Below are positions 22,588-34,896 of a stretch of DNA of 64,000 nucleotides, piece after piece. This DNA is from Pohlia nutans. Its lineage: Eukaryota; Streptophyta; Bryopsida; Bryales; Mniaceae. The stretch spans positions 7,711,501-7,775,500 of the forward strand of contig CM040094.1 of assembly GCA_022496805.1 (NCBI GenBank), in the 5' to 3' direction. The position numbers and the translations under genes were made by a program. Positions within the stretch are counted from its first letter, which is position 1. The number at the start of each line of letters is the position of its first letter. Under the pieces are notes generated by a model. The model did not search any database. It worked only from the letters and a program-made list of their open reading frames with translations, and had not been told where the DNA came from.

Positions 22588-23389
22588 ATACGTTTTGAAA
22601 ATCTTTTTGAAGCGTTTATTCAAGCTTGATCAGATCACATGTTTGCTATTGTATTAAAAATATTTCAAGCATTCATGTTTCTAGTATTATTTGGAATTTC
22701 CCATTTTTTTAATATATATCTTTGTGTAGGAACTAGAAGTTGTTATGGACGGAGTGCCTTTTGTCAATTTGGATGCTCCAAAGTAAAAACAATAGGCTCT
22801 AGCCTTGGAACTAATAAATTAATCAATTAACGAATTAGTTGAAATGTAAAGTCTTTGATTTTCTTGGATTTTCTTTGACAATTATATTTCAACAAATTTG
22901 AACATGAATGCAATTATGCATATTGTCAATGCAACGTCACAAAAAATTGTGCAATAGATATTTGCATTAGGGCTTCATGAAAGTACTTTCCAGAAAACCT
23001 ATGATAAGTCAAGCTAGTTCAATCTCACAATACTCACACAAATTGCGGCTTACGTGGTATTCAAATATATATTCTTCATTTACATGATTGTAAGATTTAG
23101 CTCCTCAACCCACATAATTGAACACTCCTACAATTCCTTTATTTATGTCCCAAAAAATTTAAATAAAATACGTTGCATCAACTGAAAAAAGGAAAAATAG
23201 GAAAAAATGTCAGGATTAACCAGGAGCTACTCTTGCAATTGATACCTATCACATGCGCATATTGGAATTGAAGTGAAAGATATTACATTCCCCGGTTTGA
23301 TAAGCATTACACTTATTACCTGGAAACACAACATTTTTGCGCACTAAATGCCAAGAAGGTTCAAGCTGGTGAGTCGGATTTGGCTTTTG
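22588..23389. other. gene-free AT-rich stretch
   Basis: No supported coding region or bounded repeat was seen between the TIR element and the LINE-like relic. Confidence 0.35.
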
Positions 23390-23775
23390 TTGTGTGGAAC
23401 CATTATATGGATGCTATAGAATGAGAGGAACAATGTTGCCTTCAACAGCGTCCATTGGCACAATGAAAAAGTTTCTTGTAAAATATGGCTTGAGATGGTG
23501 GACTATGGGAGGATGGCTTGGGCTCGCACCAAAGTTGACATACAGAAGAATACCAACAAACCGGAAAAAGTGCCCCAAATCTTGATGCAATTTAAGAACT
23601 TCTGGTGCAATAAAAAGTTGTTCACTAAGTGGGAGGGATTCAACCGTGTTGGAACGTCCATGATCCTAGTTTTAGTTGATTAGCAAGGTCTAGGTATTCA
23701 CCGGTCTCGTCGAACCTGGCGGGGTGAGTTTGTATGTTCTTTTTGTCCTTTGAGTAGTAAAGGGTTCCCTTTATT
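23390..23775 (+). mobile_element. possible 3' end of a decayed LINE-like retroelement
   Basis: One open frame holds a stretch of about 80 residues including KIWLEMVDYGRMAWARTK and ILMQFKNFWCNKKLFTKW. It reads like the C-terminal Trp-rich region after the reverse transcriptase in plant LINEs. It stops at about 23683 and is followed by a 3' tail, ccctttatttgtattaaaaa, that ends in an A-rich run. The reverse transcriptase itself is absent. The assignment rests on overall look, not on a catalytic motif. Confidence 0.35.
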
Positions 23776-23884
23776 TGTATTAAAAAAAGAAAATGTATTA
23801 CATTCCTCAATAGTGATTTCTTACTAACAATGGATTACAATAAGTTGATTGTGTCTTGAGGGCTCCAAGTGACTTGGAACAAGC

Positions 23885-24116
23885 TTAACCCTAAAGGATC
23901 AAGGATTCATGGCTTTTAAATGAAAATTCTATTGATCACATTGTGAAAATAGAATTAAGATGAAACCAAATTTTATGTCATTGGAATAAGTGAAGAACAT
24001 TTTGAGTTGGTTAAGAAACAAAAAAAATTGAATAAGAAGAAAGTTCCCAAAAGATCTACTCAAAACTCCTAAATAAAATGAGGCCCAATTTGAGATTCTT
24101 GGTGCTTAGGAGTTAA
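23885..24116. mobile_element. TTAA MITE, family A (232 bp)
   Basis: The element runs from TTAAccctaaaggatcaagg to ttggtgcttaggagTTAA. Internal blocks (ccaaattttatgtcattgg, aaactcctaaataaaatgag) match the other family A copies. There is no coding capacity. Confidence 0.8.
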
Positions 24117-24580
24117 CACGTAGATGAGAAGTTTCGCATGGTTTCGAAAATGTTATGATAGATCTCATCAAAAATTTGATGCTTTAGAATTCAATTTTGC
24201 CCATGGTTCAAAAATGGAAATTATAGTTACCAAACCAAAGAGCACACATTCCACAATGTCTTCGAGAATATTGTAAACAAGTTAATTCAAGAACAACAAA
24301 ATATCTGAAGTTACTTTTGCCCAACATCTTCATAAAGATCTTATTTGTGAAAAACTTGAACTTCAAAATTGCGCATATGGCTCGATCACTCAAGGAGCCA
24401 GAATTATGGATTCGTAGGAATTTTTTATATTTATCTTTCAAGGTCTATATGGCTTGGATGCTATATTGTAAAGTATAGACATGCTCAAAATGATCCATTC
24501 CCACTAAAATGCATTGTCTATTAAGCAATTTTATTTCAAATTTGATAAAAATTACATTTTTTGAATGCTAACAATGGGAA

Positions 24581-25155
24581 TTAACCCCTAAACGTTCTCA
24601 CCCTTTTCAATTTTGGCATATTTTCAAAGATGCATTATAAAATGCAACTAAGAAGGATATTTTCAAATTGATGAATGAATAAAAGTTGTACATTATGCAT
24701 TTTAGATTCTATCCATACGGTTGCATTTGCGATTGCTATCACCAATATTTCTGTATTCAATTTCAAACTTAAAATTTAACACTCTTTTGTAATATGATTA
24801 CAAACAAGATATTGACAATCTAATAATAATTTTTTTGGGATGGATTGAAATGTAATACTCTAAGTGTAGTAATTTTTGGAGAATTTTTAGTTGCTTGATT
24901 TCAGTAGTTGACTTTTTCAAGAGCAGTTTTGGACTAAAATCTTCGCGGTTTTGGGTGGAACACTACAACAGGAAATGAGGCATACAAATTTCACAAATCA
25001 TCTTCTTTCTAATCGGATCACACATGCACGGAGCTAACTTCCCATAAAAGTTTCAATAAAAAATCTACACTGCAAAAAGTGCATAATGGATGAGAAAACG
25101 GACTTCAAATCCGTACATCATGCAAAATATGCATGGTTCGGTGGTTAGGGGTTAA
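24581..25155. mobile_element. TTAA MITE, family C (575 bp)
   Basis: The ends are TTAAcccctaaacgttctca and ggtggttaggggTTAA. Copies of nearly the same length lie at 26226-26799 and 59207-59784 and share internal blocks (gatgcattataaaatgcaa, ttttggagaatttt, gagaaaacgga). No transposase. Confidence 0.85.
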
Positions 25156-25852
25156 GCTACATTATTTTCACTCGAAGAAATGCTTATAACATGCAAATAT
25201 CCACATTCAAAAATAATAAGCAACTCAATTTTTTTCCATTATTTGATCGTTTTAAACAGTCCTTTGTACATTTTGTTTATTTTTATTCACTCTAACATTT
25301 TTTCTCCAATTGAGGAAGAGAATTCCATAGCCTTCAATCCAACCTTTTTGTTTGCAAATAATTTATTTTTATATAATTCTTAATTAAAAACATTGTAAAA
25401 TTGGTTTTAAAGTTTTAAATAAGAATATTTTTTCAGTAAAAGCTTATTTATCCTTCAACAATTAGTAGCTTCATTTTCATTTTGTGAGCTTTCCAAGCAT
25501 ATCAAAATTATAGAACTTGAAACAAGATGGATGTAATGTGAGACAATTCTTTTGAGAATGGGTATTTTTGAGCCAAAGTATATGTGCAAAACGTAAGGAT
25601 CAAATCATGTGATACTTTAATACAAATCATGAAAATGGACCCAAAAATAGTAGTGAATAACTTTCATAAATTATGTCGCTTCGCAACCGGATTTGATATG
25701 AGCAAATTCCGTACAATGTACAAAGATTTGCTTCAAACAAACGATACTCTGGCCAATTTTTTAGAAAAATATGTAGTTGCTCTAAAAACTCATATTTTAC
25801 AAATGCAAAAGGAAGGCACGATACATCCATATATTTAGACATTGCAGTGATG

Positions 25853-26185
25853 TTAACCCTCAAACGTACCAACCCTTTGAATAGAAGTAGATTCTAGCCT
25901 CAAAAGTAGATATTACCATGGTTCAAATGTACATGAGGTGTACATGATTGAGAAGACCATAGCAAGCATAAAATCTACCCAACAAATTAGACATACTTGT
26001 AGCTGGAGGCCTCTCCAATATTATCAATAGTTCCCCATCACAAGAGATTTATTGTAATTGGTAGAAAATTTAATAGACTTTTAAAGGTGACTTGGATGAA
26101 AATCATCCGAGGCTATTTGAAAAAGTTACAAGGCTTTGAATTTGTTCATGATCCAGTTTTGAACGCTGAGACGTTTAGGAGTTAA
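25853..26185. mobile_element. TTAA MITE, family H (333 bp)
   Basis: It runs from TTAAccctcaaacgtaccaa to gagacgtttaggagTTAA. Its right ~110 bp (ggatgaaaatcatccgagg, tgatccagttttgaacg) is similar to sequence ending in gggacgtttaggggTTAA at 57107, so a second, left-truncated copy probably lies at about 56990-57107. Confidence 0.6.
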
Positions 26186-26225
26186 ATCCCCTGATGTTGG
26201 TCCAAGTGCAAAAGTTGTAAGAGCT

Positions 26226-26799
26226 TTAACCCAAACGTCCTCACCTCTCTCCAAATTCAACAGTTTTGCAAGGATGCATTATAAAATAAAATTAAGAGGG
26301 ATATTTTAAATTTTATGTATGAACAGAAGTTGTACATTATGAAGTTTAGATTCTATCTTTATGGTTAGATTTGCGATTGCTATCACCAATACTTTTGTAT
26401 AAAATTTGAAACATGAAATTCAAAAACATTTTGTAATTCAATTACAAATAAGATATTGACCATTTGCGGATGAAATTTGTTCTGATTGGTTGAAATGTAA
26501 TACTCTAAAGTGTAGTGGTTTTTGGAGATTTTTTGGTTGTTTAATTTTGCGAGTTTATTTTTTAAAGAGCACATTTAAAGTAAAATCTTGGAAATTTGTT
26601 GTGAATCACTGCAACGTGAAATGAGCTCTAATTTTTTTCACAAATCATCCCCTTTCTAATAAAATCACAGTTCCATGAAGCTATTTTGCAATAACTTTTT
26701 TAGTGTTTTTTTCCTTGAAAAAGAGCATGATGAATAAGAGAATGTGGACGAGATCTGTACATCGTTCAAAAAATGAACGGTTGGGCAGTTAGGAGTTAA
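26226..26799. mobile_element. TTAA MITE, family C (574 bp), second copy
   Basis: The ends are TTAAcccaaacgtcctcacc and gggcagttaggagTTAA. It lies only 40 bp after the family H element in the same orientation as the copy at 24581. The two C copies differ by many substitutions, so they are old. Confidence 0.85.
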
Positions 26800-27487
26800 T
26801 TGCAAGTGAGCAATAGTTTGATTGGGGTACCCCGAAAAGCCCTTTGAACTCTAAAATCATCCTCTAAGGCAACTTTGAATAAGTTCCTTTTTAAAATAAA
26901 AAAATGAATTGACCGGATGTGGTTTTAATTCCCTACACTCATGCAGTACACAAAAAACAAATTCACGAAAAAATTGAATAGGTTTAAAAATTTAAAAATA
27001 GAACTTTTGTACAAAAATCATAATTTGTCCCAATTGCTTAAAGAAATCAAAATCATTTGTTAAAAAATATCCAATGACGTCATTTTGCTACCAATTTTGA
27101 TATGGTAGTCTCTTTTAAAATCTTTTCAAATAACACATTATGATTTTTGTACAAAAAGTCTCTTTTAAAATCTAATGTATCCAAAAAGTCTCTTTCAAAA
27201 TATCCAATGGCGTCATTTTGCTACAATTTAAATATGTGTTATTTGAAATGATTAATTTGAACAATTAAAAAATTAATTATTTTGTATTACAGTGCTTGTA
27301 AATGCTATTTTTTTGGCAATTCGTGGCAGAAAACATAAATACATGAAAATTAATTTATTCTATTAAAAATGTGAACTTGAATTAACGTATTTAATGTCGT
27401 TTAGGTTTGAATATCGTACATAGAAGGCAGGGTCGGCACTTTCATGTCGAATAATTAATAAAAGTTGAAATACTGGAGGTCGGCCCC
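26800..27487. other. gene-free AT-rich stretch
   Basis: No gene is visible. A block (ccaatgacgtcattttgcta, about 27072) recurs near 27205 as ccaatggcgtcattttgcta, marking a local duplication of roughly 130 bp. Confidence 0.4.
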
Positions 27488-27655
27488 TTTCAAAAGTAGT
27501 TAGTAAGAAATCGGCTATTAATAATTAACATTAATTTTTTTGGTTTCAAAAATAGTTAGTAAGAAATCGGCTATTAATAATTAACATTAATTTTTTTGGT
27601 TTCAAAAGTAGTTAGTAAGAAATCGGCTATTAATAATTAACATTAATTTTTTTGG
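27488..27655. repeat. three tandem copies of a 56 bp unit
   Basis: The unit starts tttcaaaagtagttagtaag and ends ttaatttttttgg. Copies begin at 27488, 27544 and 27600 and are almost identical (one g/a difference was noticed), so the triplication is recent. Confidence 0.92.
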
Positions 27656-27797
27656 CTGCTAAACGTTTTATTTTATTTTTTGTGTTAAGTGTTATGTTTT
27701 CATTCAATTTGGTTGAGTGTTGTGTTTTGAGTTTGTTATATTTTTTTCGACTTTTTGTTCACTTTATTTTTGTTGCTTTCGACAAAATACTCAATAA

Positions 27798-27915
27798 ATT
27801 TATTTATTTTTTCGACATTTTTTTGGAGAATTATTTTCTGCTGACACTGCCTTCCATTTATTTATTTTTTCGACATTTTTTTGGAGAATTATTTTCTGCC
27901 GACCCTGCCTTCCAT
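27798..27915. repeat. tandem duplication, 58 bp unit
   Basis: The block ttttttcgacatttttttgg, followed by agaattattttctgc and ctgccttccat, occurs twice 58 bp apart with few differences. It lies just upstream of the GC-rich leader of the GDT1-like gene. Confidence 0.85.
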
Positions 27916-28332
27916 GTACGGTATCTCCATACCAGGTATAGCACCAACAACATCGAGCTGCCTACTTGGGTATCGTCACCCCAGCATCGAGCGGGTATGG
28001 ATAATGGAGCGTTACCGGCCCCCAACCCCAGCGGAGCATAGAGCCCCGGCACTCCAAAGAGCTGTGGCGTTGCAAAGAGCACTCACGCACCGGCGCTGCA
28101 GGCAGGTCAACTGGAAAGTGTCTCGCGCGGGCAGTTTCAGATTTGGTGGTGTTGAATCAAACCTGTGGATGGGAGGCCATCCGTCGTCGGTGAAACTCTC
28201 ACCGGAATGCCTCGCCACAAATTGCTTCAACTCAACACACTCCCCTAGCTAAGTTAGCTTGGAGCCAGGCTCATCGTCTCCACAGTAATCACGAAGAGCT
28301 CCAGATTGCTCCCCTAGGGAGCATTCCGAATC
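27916..28332 (+). promoter_or_regulatory. GC-rich promoter/5' leader region of the GDT1-like gene
   Basis: Base composition switches abruptly from AT-rich repeats to GC-rich sequence here and stays so into the coding exon, as expected for the core promoter and leader of a plant gene. No TATA box could be assigned with confidence. Overlapping open frames on both strands appear to be by-products of the GC content. Confidence 0.4.
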
Positions 28333-30069
28333 ATGCCGCTCACATTGCAGGCCCGGCCTGATTGTACCTCATCCTTGTCGACTCATTCTCGAAGACAACA
28401 ACAAGCAGCAGCCTCTCAATTCGCCTCGTCACGACGCCTGCTCACAAACTCCTCCCTCCCCGCAAACTTGTCTCTAACAAAGTCCCCGCAAAGTCGTAGC
28501 ATTGTCAGGAGGTGGAAGGCGAGCAACCATGACGACGACGACCGAGAATTGGTGCAACAGCAGCAGCATTGCGAGGTTGGGCGAGAATTGGCAAAAGCAG
28601 GGCGTGTTGTTGTTGATTGGAAACGAGCGGCAGTGATTTCAGGGTTGATGGGGTTACAAGCATGCTTGCCCGCGTTCGCAGAGAATTTGGGTCTGGCAGA
28701 AGCCGCGGCGCCCACCGGCGATTTCCAGAGCGGATTCTCGTCCGCGTTTCTGCTCATCTTCTTCAGCGAGATTGGCGACAAGACGTTCTTCATCGCCGCG
28801 CTTCTGGCCACTCGCAAATCCAATCTCGCCGTCTTCTCAGGTAGTATCCGTTTTCCGAATTTTTATCTTAACCAGCTACTAACGTTTTTGGCCCAACCAA
28901 CCGGTTCATTTTCTGCAGCATTCAACAAGGAATAACATTTTTTTGACTTCCTCCCTAAAATCATCAGATTGTTTCCTCACTCCATTAGGCAATTCTAAAC
29001 CCCCAACTGAATTCTTCGCTCCTTTGTATGTCCTTGTTAGACACTAATCGGATCCTTCTACAACAACCCACAAGACATTAACGCCCAATATGGCCATCTG
29101 CATCACTGAACTTCGTGGCATTTTCTCATTTTACCTTGGTTTTCTGATTGCAATCAACATCATTTGAAAGCTCTTGTTCTACATTACAAGATCAACAGTG
29201 TTCAACTGAAGTCATTTTCACACAAACAAACAGATGATTTGCAGCAGGGGGTCCAATTTTCCCACACTACAGACGCTCAGGTGTTAACCCCTAAAGGACC
29301 GTAAGGCCTCCAAGGGGCCTCATGTTTATTTCTGCAATTTTGAGTAGGTTTTATGTAGACTTCCTTTTCTTCAAATTTCTTTCTGTTTTTTACCAACACA
29401 CGCAATGTTCTTCACTGATTCCAGGGATGTAAAATTTGGTCACATCTGAATTATATTTTTCACAATATGACTGTTTAAAGATGTCAATTTAAAACCATGA
29501 ATCCTTGGTGGGTTAAGCATATCAAAATATTTTGAAGCTCCATCTGAAGCATTTTATTTCCTGCAGGTACGTTCGGGGCATTAGCGGCGATGACAGTGAT
29601 TTCCGTGACACTAGGGCGCGCCTTCCACTACTTGGACGACTTGATTCCCGCAACGCAATTCCCGTTAGACGATTTAGCAGCGGTGGTGCTGCTCGTCTAC
29701 TTCGGAGTTTCCACACTGGCGGACGCGGCGTCCATGGATGGCAGCAGCACGGAGAAGGAGGACGCGGAGCTCGCCATCGCGGGGATGAACGGCAACTTAG
29801 GGTTCCAAGCCGCGGCCGCGACGTTCGCGTTGGTGTTCGTGGCGGAGTGGGGGGACAAGTCGTTCTTCTCCACCATTGCGCTCGCGGCCGCGTCGTCCCC
29901 CGCGGGAGTCGTCACGGGCGCCATCGCTGGGCACGGCGTCGCCACCGTGTTGGCCGTGCTCGGGGGGAGTTTCTTGAGCGAGTACGTTTCGGAGAAGCTC
30001 ATTGCTTATGTCGGTGGCGTTTTGTTTCTCGTTTTTGCTGCTACGACGTTAGTCGGCATCCTCAAGTAG
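28333..30069 (+). CDS. chloroplast GDT1-like (UPF0016/TMEM165) cation transporter, 2 exons
   Basis: Exons 28333-28840 and 29567-30069 (donor gtagta, acceptor tcctgcag) give 336 aa. UPF0016 proteins carry Mn2+/Ca2+ or H+ across Golgi, thylakoid and chloroplast envelope membranes; plant relatives include PAM71 and CMT1. Both signature motifs are present: EIGDKT at 146-151 and EWGDKS at 263-268, each in a hydrophobic helix, with the two homologous halves joined by an acidic linker (~225-245). About seven hydrophobic segments can be counted. The N-terminus is rich in Ser, Arg and Gln and poor in acidic residues for ~60 residues, like a chloroplast transit peptide; an ALP-like thylakoid signal may follow (LPAFAENL, ~112-119). 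The start is the first ATG of the frame. I cannot tell the thylakoid type from the envelope type. Confidence 0.92.
29284..29516. mobile_element. TTAA MITE, family A (233 bp), in the GDT1-like intron
   Basis: The ends are TTAAcccctaaaggaccgta and aatccttggtgggTTAA. It lies within the single 726 bp intron, about 50 bp before the acceptor. The orientation is opposite to the copy at 23885. Confidence 0.82.
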
Positions 30070-30220
30070 GTGCCGACTCCACCGACACCCTAATTTTGTA
30101 GCCTTCATTCAGATTCTGGAATGCCAAAATGCACGGCACTAAGCCTGCAATTTTTCCTCTTAGTCGCCACATGGATTGCATGATGTGCATGTTTCACCAA
30201 TTTGCTCTCATATAATAAGT

Positions 30221-31370
30221 CTGCCGAATTTCTGATTGTCAGCATAGGCTCGTGTTTTTTCAAGTTTGTGTCTCAATGACATGAAAACAACACAATATGG
30301 TCACTGATTCAGTGGTACATCAATGGCCACTAATTCAATCATTGTTGTTATGGCGCTGAATCCATGTTGTTTTCGTGTCATTGAAACATGAACCTATGAA
30401 CCAACACAAACCTATGTTGGCAATCAGTGAGGTGGCAAATTTGATAGAGTCTGCCGAATTTCTGATTGTCAGCATAGGTTCGTGTTTTTTCAAGTTTGTG
30501 TCTCAATGACATGAAAACAACACAATATGGTCACTGATTCAGTGCCTACATCAATGGCCACTAATTCAATCATTGTTGTTATGTTGTTATGGCGCTGAAT
30601 CAATGTTGTTTTCGTGTCATTGAAACATGAACCTATGAACCAACACAAACCTATGTTGGCAATCAGTGAGGTGGCAAATTTGATAGAGTCCGCCGAATTT
30701 CTGATTGTCAGCATAGGTTCGTGTTTTTTCAAGTTTGTGTCTCAATGACATGAAAACAACACAATATGGTCACTGATTCAGTGGTACATCAATGGCCACT
30801 AATTCAATCATTGTTGTTATAGCGCTGAATCCATGTTGTTTTCGTGTCATTGAAACATGAACCTATGAACCAACACAAACCTATGTTGGCAATCAGTGAG
30901 GTGGCAAATTTGATAGAGTCCGCCGAATTTCTGATTGCCAACATAGGTTTGTGTTTTTTCCAAGTTTGTGTTTCAATGACATGAAAACAACACAATATGG
31001 TCACTGATTCAGTGCTACATGAATGGCCACGAATTCAATCATTGTTGTTATAGCGCTGAATCCATGTTGTTTTCGTGTCATTGAAACATGAACCTATGAA
31101 CCAACACAAACCTATGTTGGCAATCAGTGAGGTGGCAAATTTGATAGAGTCCGCCGAATTTCTGATTGCCAACATAGGTTTGTGTTTTTCCAAGTTTGTG
31201 TTTCAATGACATGAAAACAACACAGTATGGTCACTGATTCAGTGCCTACATGAATGGCCACTAATTCAATGTTTTAATGCTGAATCAATGTTGTTTTTGT
31301 GTCATTGAAACATGAACCTATGAACCAACACAAACCTATGTTGGCAATCAGCGAGGTGGCAAATTTGAGA
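30221..31370. repeat. tandem array of five ~230-240 bp hairpin units
   Basis: Units start with ctgccgaatttctgattg at 30221, 30451, 30691, 30921 and 31152 and are about 90% or more alike by eye. Each unit is itself a hairpin: ctgattgccaacataggttt near one end is complementary to aaacctatgttggcaatcag near the other, and a second inner pair (caatgacatgaaaacaacac) flanks a ~100 bp centre. So the array looks like a foldback MITE multiplied head to tail. It begins about 150 bp after the GDT1-like stop codon and may overlap its 3' UTR. Confidence 0.9.
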
Positions 31371-32035
31371 GAGTGTGCAATTGGAAAATTCGTGAGAACA
31401 TGTCATGGGATGCAAGTTTTTGAATTTTGACTCTGTACAAGTGGAGGAGAGAGATTTGCATAGAGAGTGTGTGTCATTGGAAAATTCTTGTAAAATGGAA
31501 ACTCTGTGCACCGTATCCTTGGGTCTTTAGGAGTTAATTTCAGATGGGACCAAATTTCATATCACTGGAATCAGTGAAGAACGTTGCATTTGTTGGTCAA
31601 GAAACAAATAAATTTAAAGAAAAGCAAGTCCACATAGGATGTACTCAAAACCGCTGAAAAAAAACACAAGGCTTGATTTGGGCTCCTTGGTCCGGAGAGA
31701 TTGCACTTGGAAAATTCTGATAAAAGGGCAACACCACATACTATGGGATGCAAAGCTTTGGATTTGCACAAATGCAGGAGAATTCTAGAGAGAGACTTGC
31801 ATAGAGAGAGAGAGTGTGTGCAATTGGAAGATTCTGATATACACATATATGCCATAAGATGCGGATTTGCACTGTACAAATGAAGGAAAAGTCTCTAGAG
31901 AGACTTGCATAGAGAGTGTTTTGATAAAAGTGCAACCCTACATGTCATGGGTTGAATTTGCACTGTCCAAATTGGAGGGGAAGTCTAGAGAGAGACTTGC
32001 ATAGAGAGAGACTTGCATATAGAGAGAGAGCAACG
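31371..32035. repeat. degenerate ~95-115 bp tandem repeat, interrupted
   Basis: Four diverged units share atgggatgcaa, a gaatttgcactgtacaaatg block and gagagagacttgcatagaga. They lie near 31395, 31735, 31850 and 31940. A family A MITE fragment (31540-31692) separates the first unit from the rest. Confidence 0.75.
31540..31692. mobile_element. TTAA MITE family A fragment
   Basis: The blocks cagatgggaccaaatttcat, gttgcatttgttggtcaaga and ttgggctccttggtcc are those of family A, but neither TTAA terminus is intact. Confidence 0.7.
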
Positions 32036-32243
32036 TATTTCAATTGGAGGTGCTGGAATTTCTTACTTTTTTATTTTCCTTTCTGCAACCCCCAACTAAT
32101 ACCCCTCCAAAGATTGGTTTTGAAATGTAAAAGGGGCGACTGTATTGTTGAAGCTTTGCAGATGACGGTCTTACGAGACTCCATTTCCATGTGAATGTAA
32201 GCTCACCTTTGGATCAGTTTGATTGTGAAGGGAATTTATCGCT

Positions 32244-32483
32244 TTAACCCTTTAAGGACCAAGAAGGCCAAATTTGGCTTCATGTTTTTTTTAGTAGTTT
32301 TGAGTGGGTCCTATGTGAAGTTTCTATTGTTCAAATTTATTTATGTTTTTGGTCAACACATGCAATGTTCTTTACTAATTCCGGTGATATAAAATTTGGT
32401 CCTATCTGAATCATACTTTTCATTATATGAATGATTGAATTTGTCATTTTTAAGCCATTAATTCTTGGTCCTTAAGGGGTTAA
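32244..32483. mobile_element. TTAA MITE, family A (240 bp)
   Basis: An intact copy, TTAAccctttaaggaccaag to ttggtccttaaggggTTAA, with terminal inverted repeats of about 17 bp. It gives the clearest view of the family A ends. Confidence 0.87.
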
Positions 32484-33059
32484 TTAGGTCACCGTACCTT
32501 GTTTGAATCGGTAGTGAGAATTTAGCTTTGGTTGTAACTTTGGTTTTTGGATTTTGTTACAGAAAAATGATGACATAGTTTTTGGAGCAGAAGGGAATGC
32601 CATGAATGCATTGAGGTAACCACACTGAGTATAGTTCCTATTATTAGACTCATCAATTTTTATTTATTTATTGGAATTTGCAAGGGCATTTTAACCATGC
32701 CTTATTTGGACACTAAGGTGGGTGTCCCTATGACTGCTCATGCATCAGCGATTACGCACCTATGTCTCCATGACTATAACCCACCAAAATCAATTAGGAG
32801 CAGTAATAGGAATTAGTAATGAAGCTTTAGTTCACCAAAATTGATCATGAGCAATAATAGGACGAATGCAAATAAAAACTTTTTTTTTACCTATGTGCAA
32901 AAGGAGGCAATTTCACATTACATTGATGCACTTGTAAAAAATTAACAAGTCTTTGTTGAATAAAAGTAGAACTTAACTTAATTTTTGAGATTTTGATGAA
33001 ATTTTTTTTCTTTCTTTTTAATTTTAATTTTTATGAAATAGGGGCACAGTAATAGATTT

Positions 33060-33225
33060 GCTCCCTAAAGGACAAAGGATTTGTGGTTTTAAAATGACAA
33101 ATTCTATCTACCGTATCGTGAATAATATAATTAAGATGGGATCAAATTTTATATCAGTGAAGAACATTGCATGTGTTGGTCAAAAAACAATTGAGTTTGA
33201 ACAAGAAGAAGTCCTACTGAAAATT
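33060..33225. mobile_element. TTAA MITE family A fragment
   Basis: The blocks ccctaaaggacaaaggattt, atcaaattttatatcagtga and gcatgtgttggtcaaaaaac match family A. The left TTAA and the right end are lost. Confidence 0.65.
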
Positions 33226-33429
33226 GCTCACCAAGGTATACGTACTCGCAATTATCATAAGTTGATATCAAGGTTGTCCGAAGAACGTTCTTTTGTAATT
33301 TTCCGTTTCTTCGTCACTAGTGTTTTGAATGTTTTTCAAATCTTTATTTGTGTATTAACAAGTTAAGAACACAATCGAAAAAGAAGAATTGCAAAGAATG
33401 GAGTTGAAGGTAACTGTACTTAATTTGTA

Positions 33430-33665
33430 CACCTTCTGTTTCATAATAAGAGTCCACTTTGTAGAAAATTTTGAGGTTTAAGATGGAAATAGAGCCCATG
33501 TTGAAAGGGATGAAACACAATGACATCTTTTGGAACCGATAGCAAAGAATGAAAAATGTACGAAGTCAATGTAGGAAGGTAACCCAATGAAATGAAAGAA
33601 TGTGGACTCTTAAATTGACGAAGGAAAATATATGGTTTTGGACTCTTATTATAAAACGGAGGGAG
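33430..33665. mobile_element. Stowaway-type MITE (~236 bp)
   Basis: The inverted ends resemble the ctccctccgttttataataa type known from plant Stowaway elements: left caccttctgtttcataataa, right ttattataaaacggagggag. Both are flanked by TA, the Tc1/mariner target. A second Stowaway-like end (ctccctccgtttgaataca) sits alone near 45343. Confidence 0.75.
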
Positions 33666-34652
33666 TACTTAATATAGTCAGGGTGCTTATATGGACATTG
33701 GGTCAATTCTTGATGATGCGTATGTATTGAATTTGTGAATGTACACAATATTAATGTTGTTCATTTTTAGGTCATTTAACCCAAAATTTTGAACCCTTCT
33801 ATCTTTTGCATACAATAGAGTTATCCTTAAAGTCTCCTTGTGTTTGAATAAAATACCGTGAATTTTGCTTTAATATATTCTTATTTGTTCACCCTAAATA
33901 GTTAAAAGGTATAGAAGAGCATGGTGGTCTCCCATTATTAGGTGTGTAAGAGCTTGGTGGTCTTCAAACTCATGGAAAACTTGTTTAGCCGTCAACAGAA
34001 GTTGATATCTTGTGTAGAGTCTATGTTGTTGCAGATAAAAGAATTGTTCCCGCCACATTGAAGTTTGGAGCTCCAAAGTTGAGTATGAGTTGGCAACTAG
34101 AGTACTCCAAGGTAGAAGCACCCATAACCGATAAAATAAAGTTTTTAACATGGAAAATGTTGACGTTTCACTAATGAGATCAATTTTTCTTTCATAGAGA
34201 AACAAAGATATTGTAGAATGATAATATTTTTGAATTTTTTTTCCTCAAATTAAATTTATCAAAAAGAAAAGTTCTTTGAAACCCATGATTAATATATAGG
34301 TTCACCTATAATTGACAACAATGAGATCAATTCCCAAACATAAAGCTGCTTTGTGTTGGTGGCTTTGTATTGACCAACACTGTGTTGGTTTTTGGGTCCA
34401 TGAAACGCAGCTGCTAGGAGGTTCACATATTAGTTATAAGGTACTTATCTTATCAACTATGGATACCTCTATCTTAGAGTAACAAGGCGCTGGCTCCAAA
34501 ATTGTCCCAATCCCAAGGCTGACATTTTCTGTTTTGCAGCTCTGGAGCTTTTGTGCCACAAGTTGTACTTGTTTGCCTCAAGCTCCAGTGTACTTGTTTG
34601 CCTCTGGAGCTTTAGACCTTTAGTGCCACAAGTTGAAATGGCAATATTCATT
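33666..34652. other. gene-free stretch
   Basis: No supported gene or bounded element. A short self-similar block near 34340-34390 (gtgttggtggctttgtattg, then accaacactgtgttgg) can form a small hairpin. Confidence 0.35.
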
Positions 34653-34775
34653 TAATTGGGACTTTCCACCATGATGGAACTCTTTGAAATATACAACTCA
34701 CATAGATCCAGTGGGCAAATCTATGCCAGTTGTAGATTTCAAAGAGTTTAATATGATGCAAAGTTCTCATTAAAC
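34653..34775. mobile_element. small hairpin MITE, family I
   Basis: The arms gactttccaccatgatgg with aactctttgaaatatacaac, and their complements, enclose a ~40 bp loop. The same element occurs at 36914-37048 with gggactctttgaaatctaca and a more complete right arm, so this is a dispersed ~130 bp family. Confidence 0.7.
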
Positions 34776-34896
34776 AAATATTGTCATTCAACCTTTCTTT
34801 TTGCTACAAAGTCAGCTAATCTTCTTTTATGTTGAATAGTTCACATTATTGCAACATTCAATTCAGGTTTCATCTCCCTTGTGATTAACCCCTAAA

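Noticed and set aside
25584..25838. 84-codon frame between two TTAA elements
   Set aside because: It lacks an ATG start, has no recognisable motif and sits in AT-rich repeat-bounded sequence.
30221..31370. CRISPR-like array
   Set aside because: Units are 230-240 bp without unique spacers, in a eukaryotic context; it is a tandem repeat.
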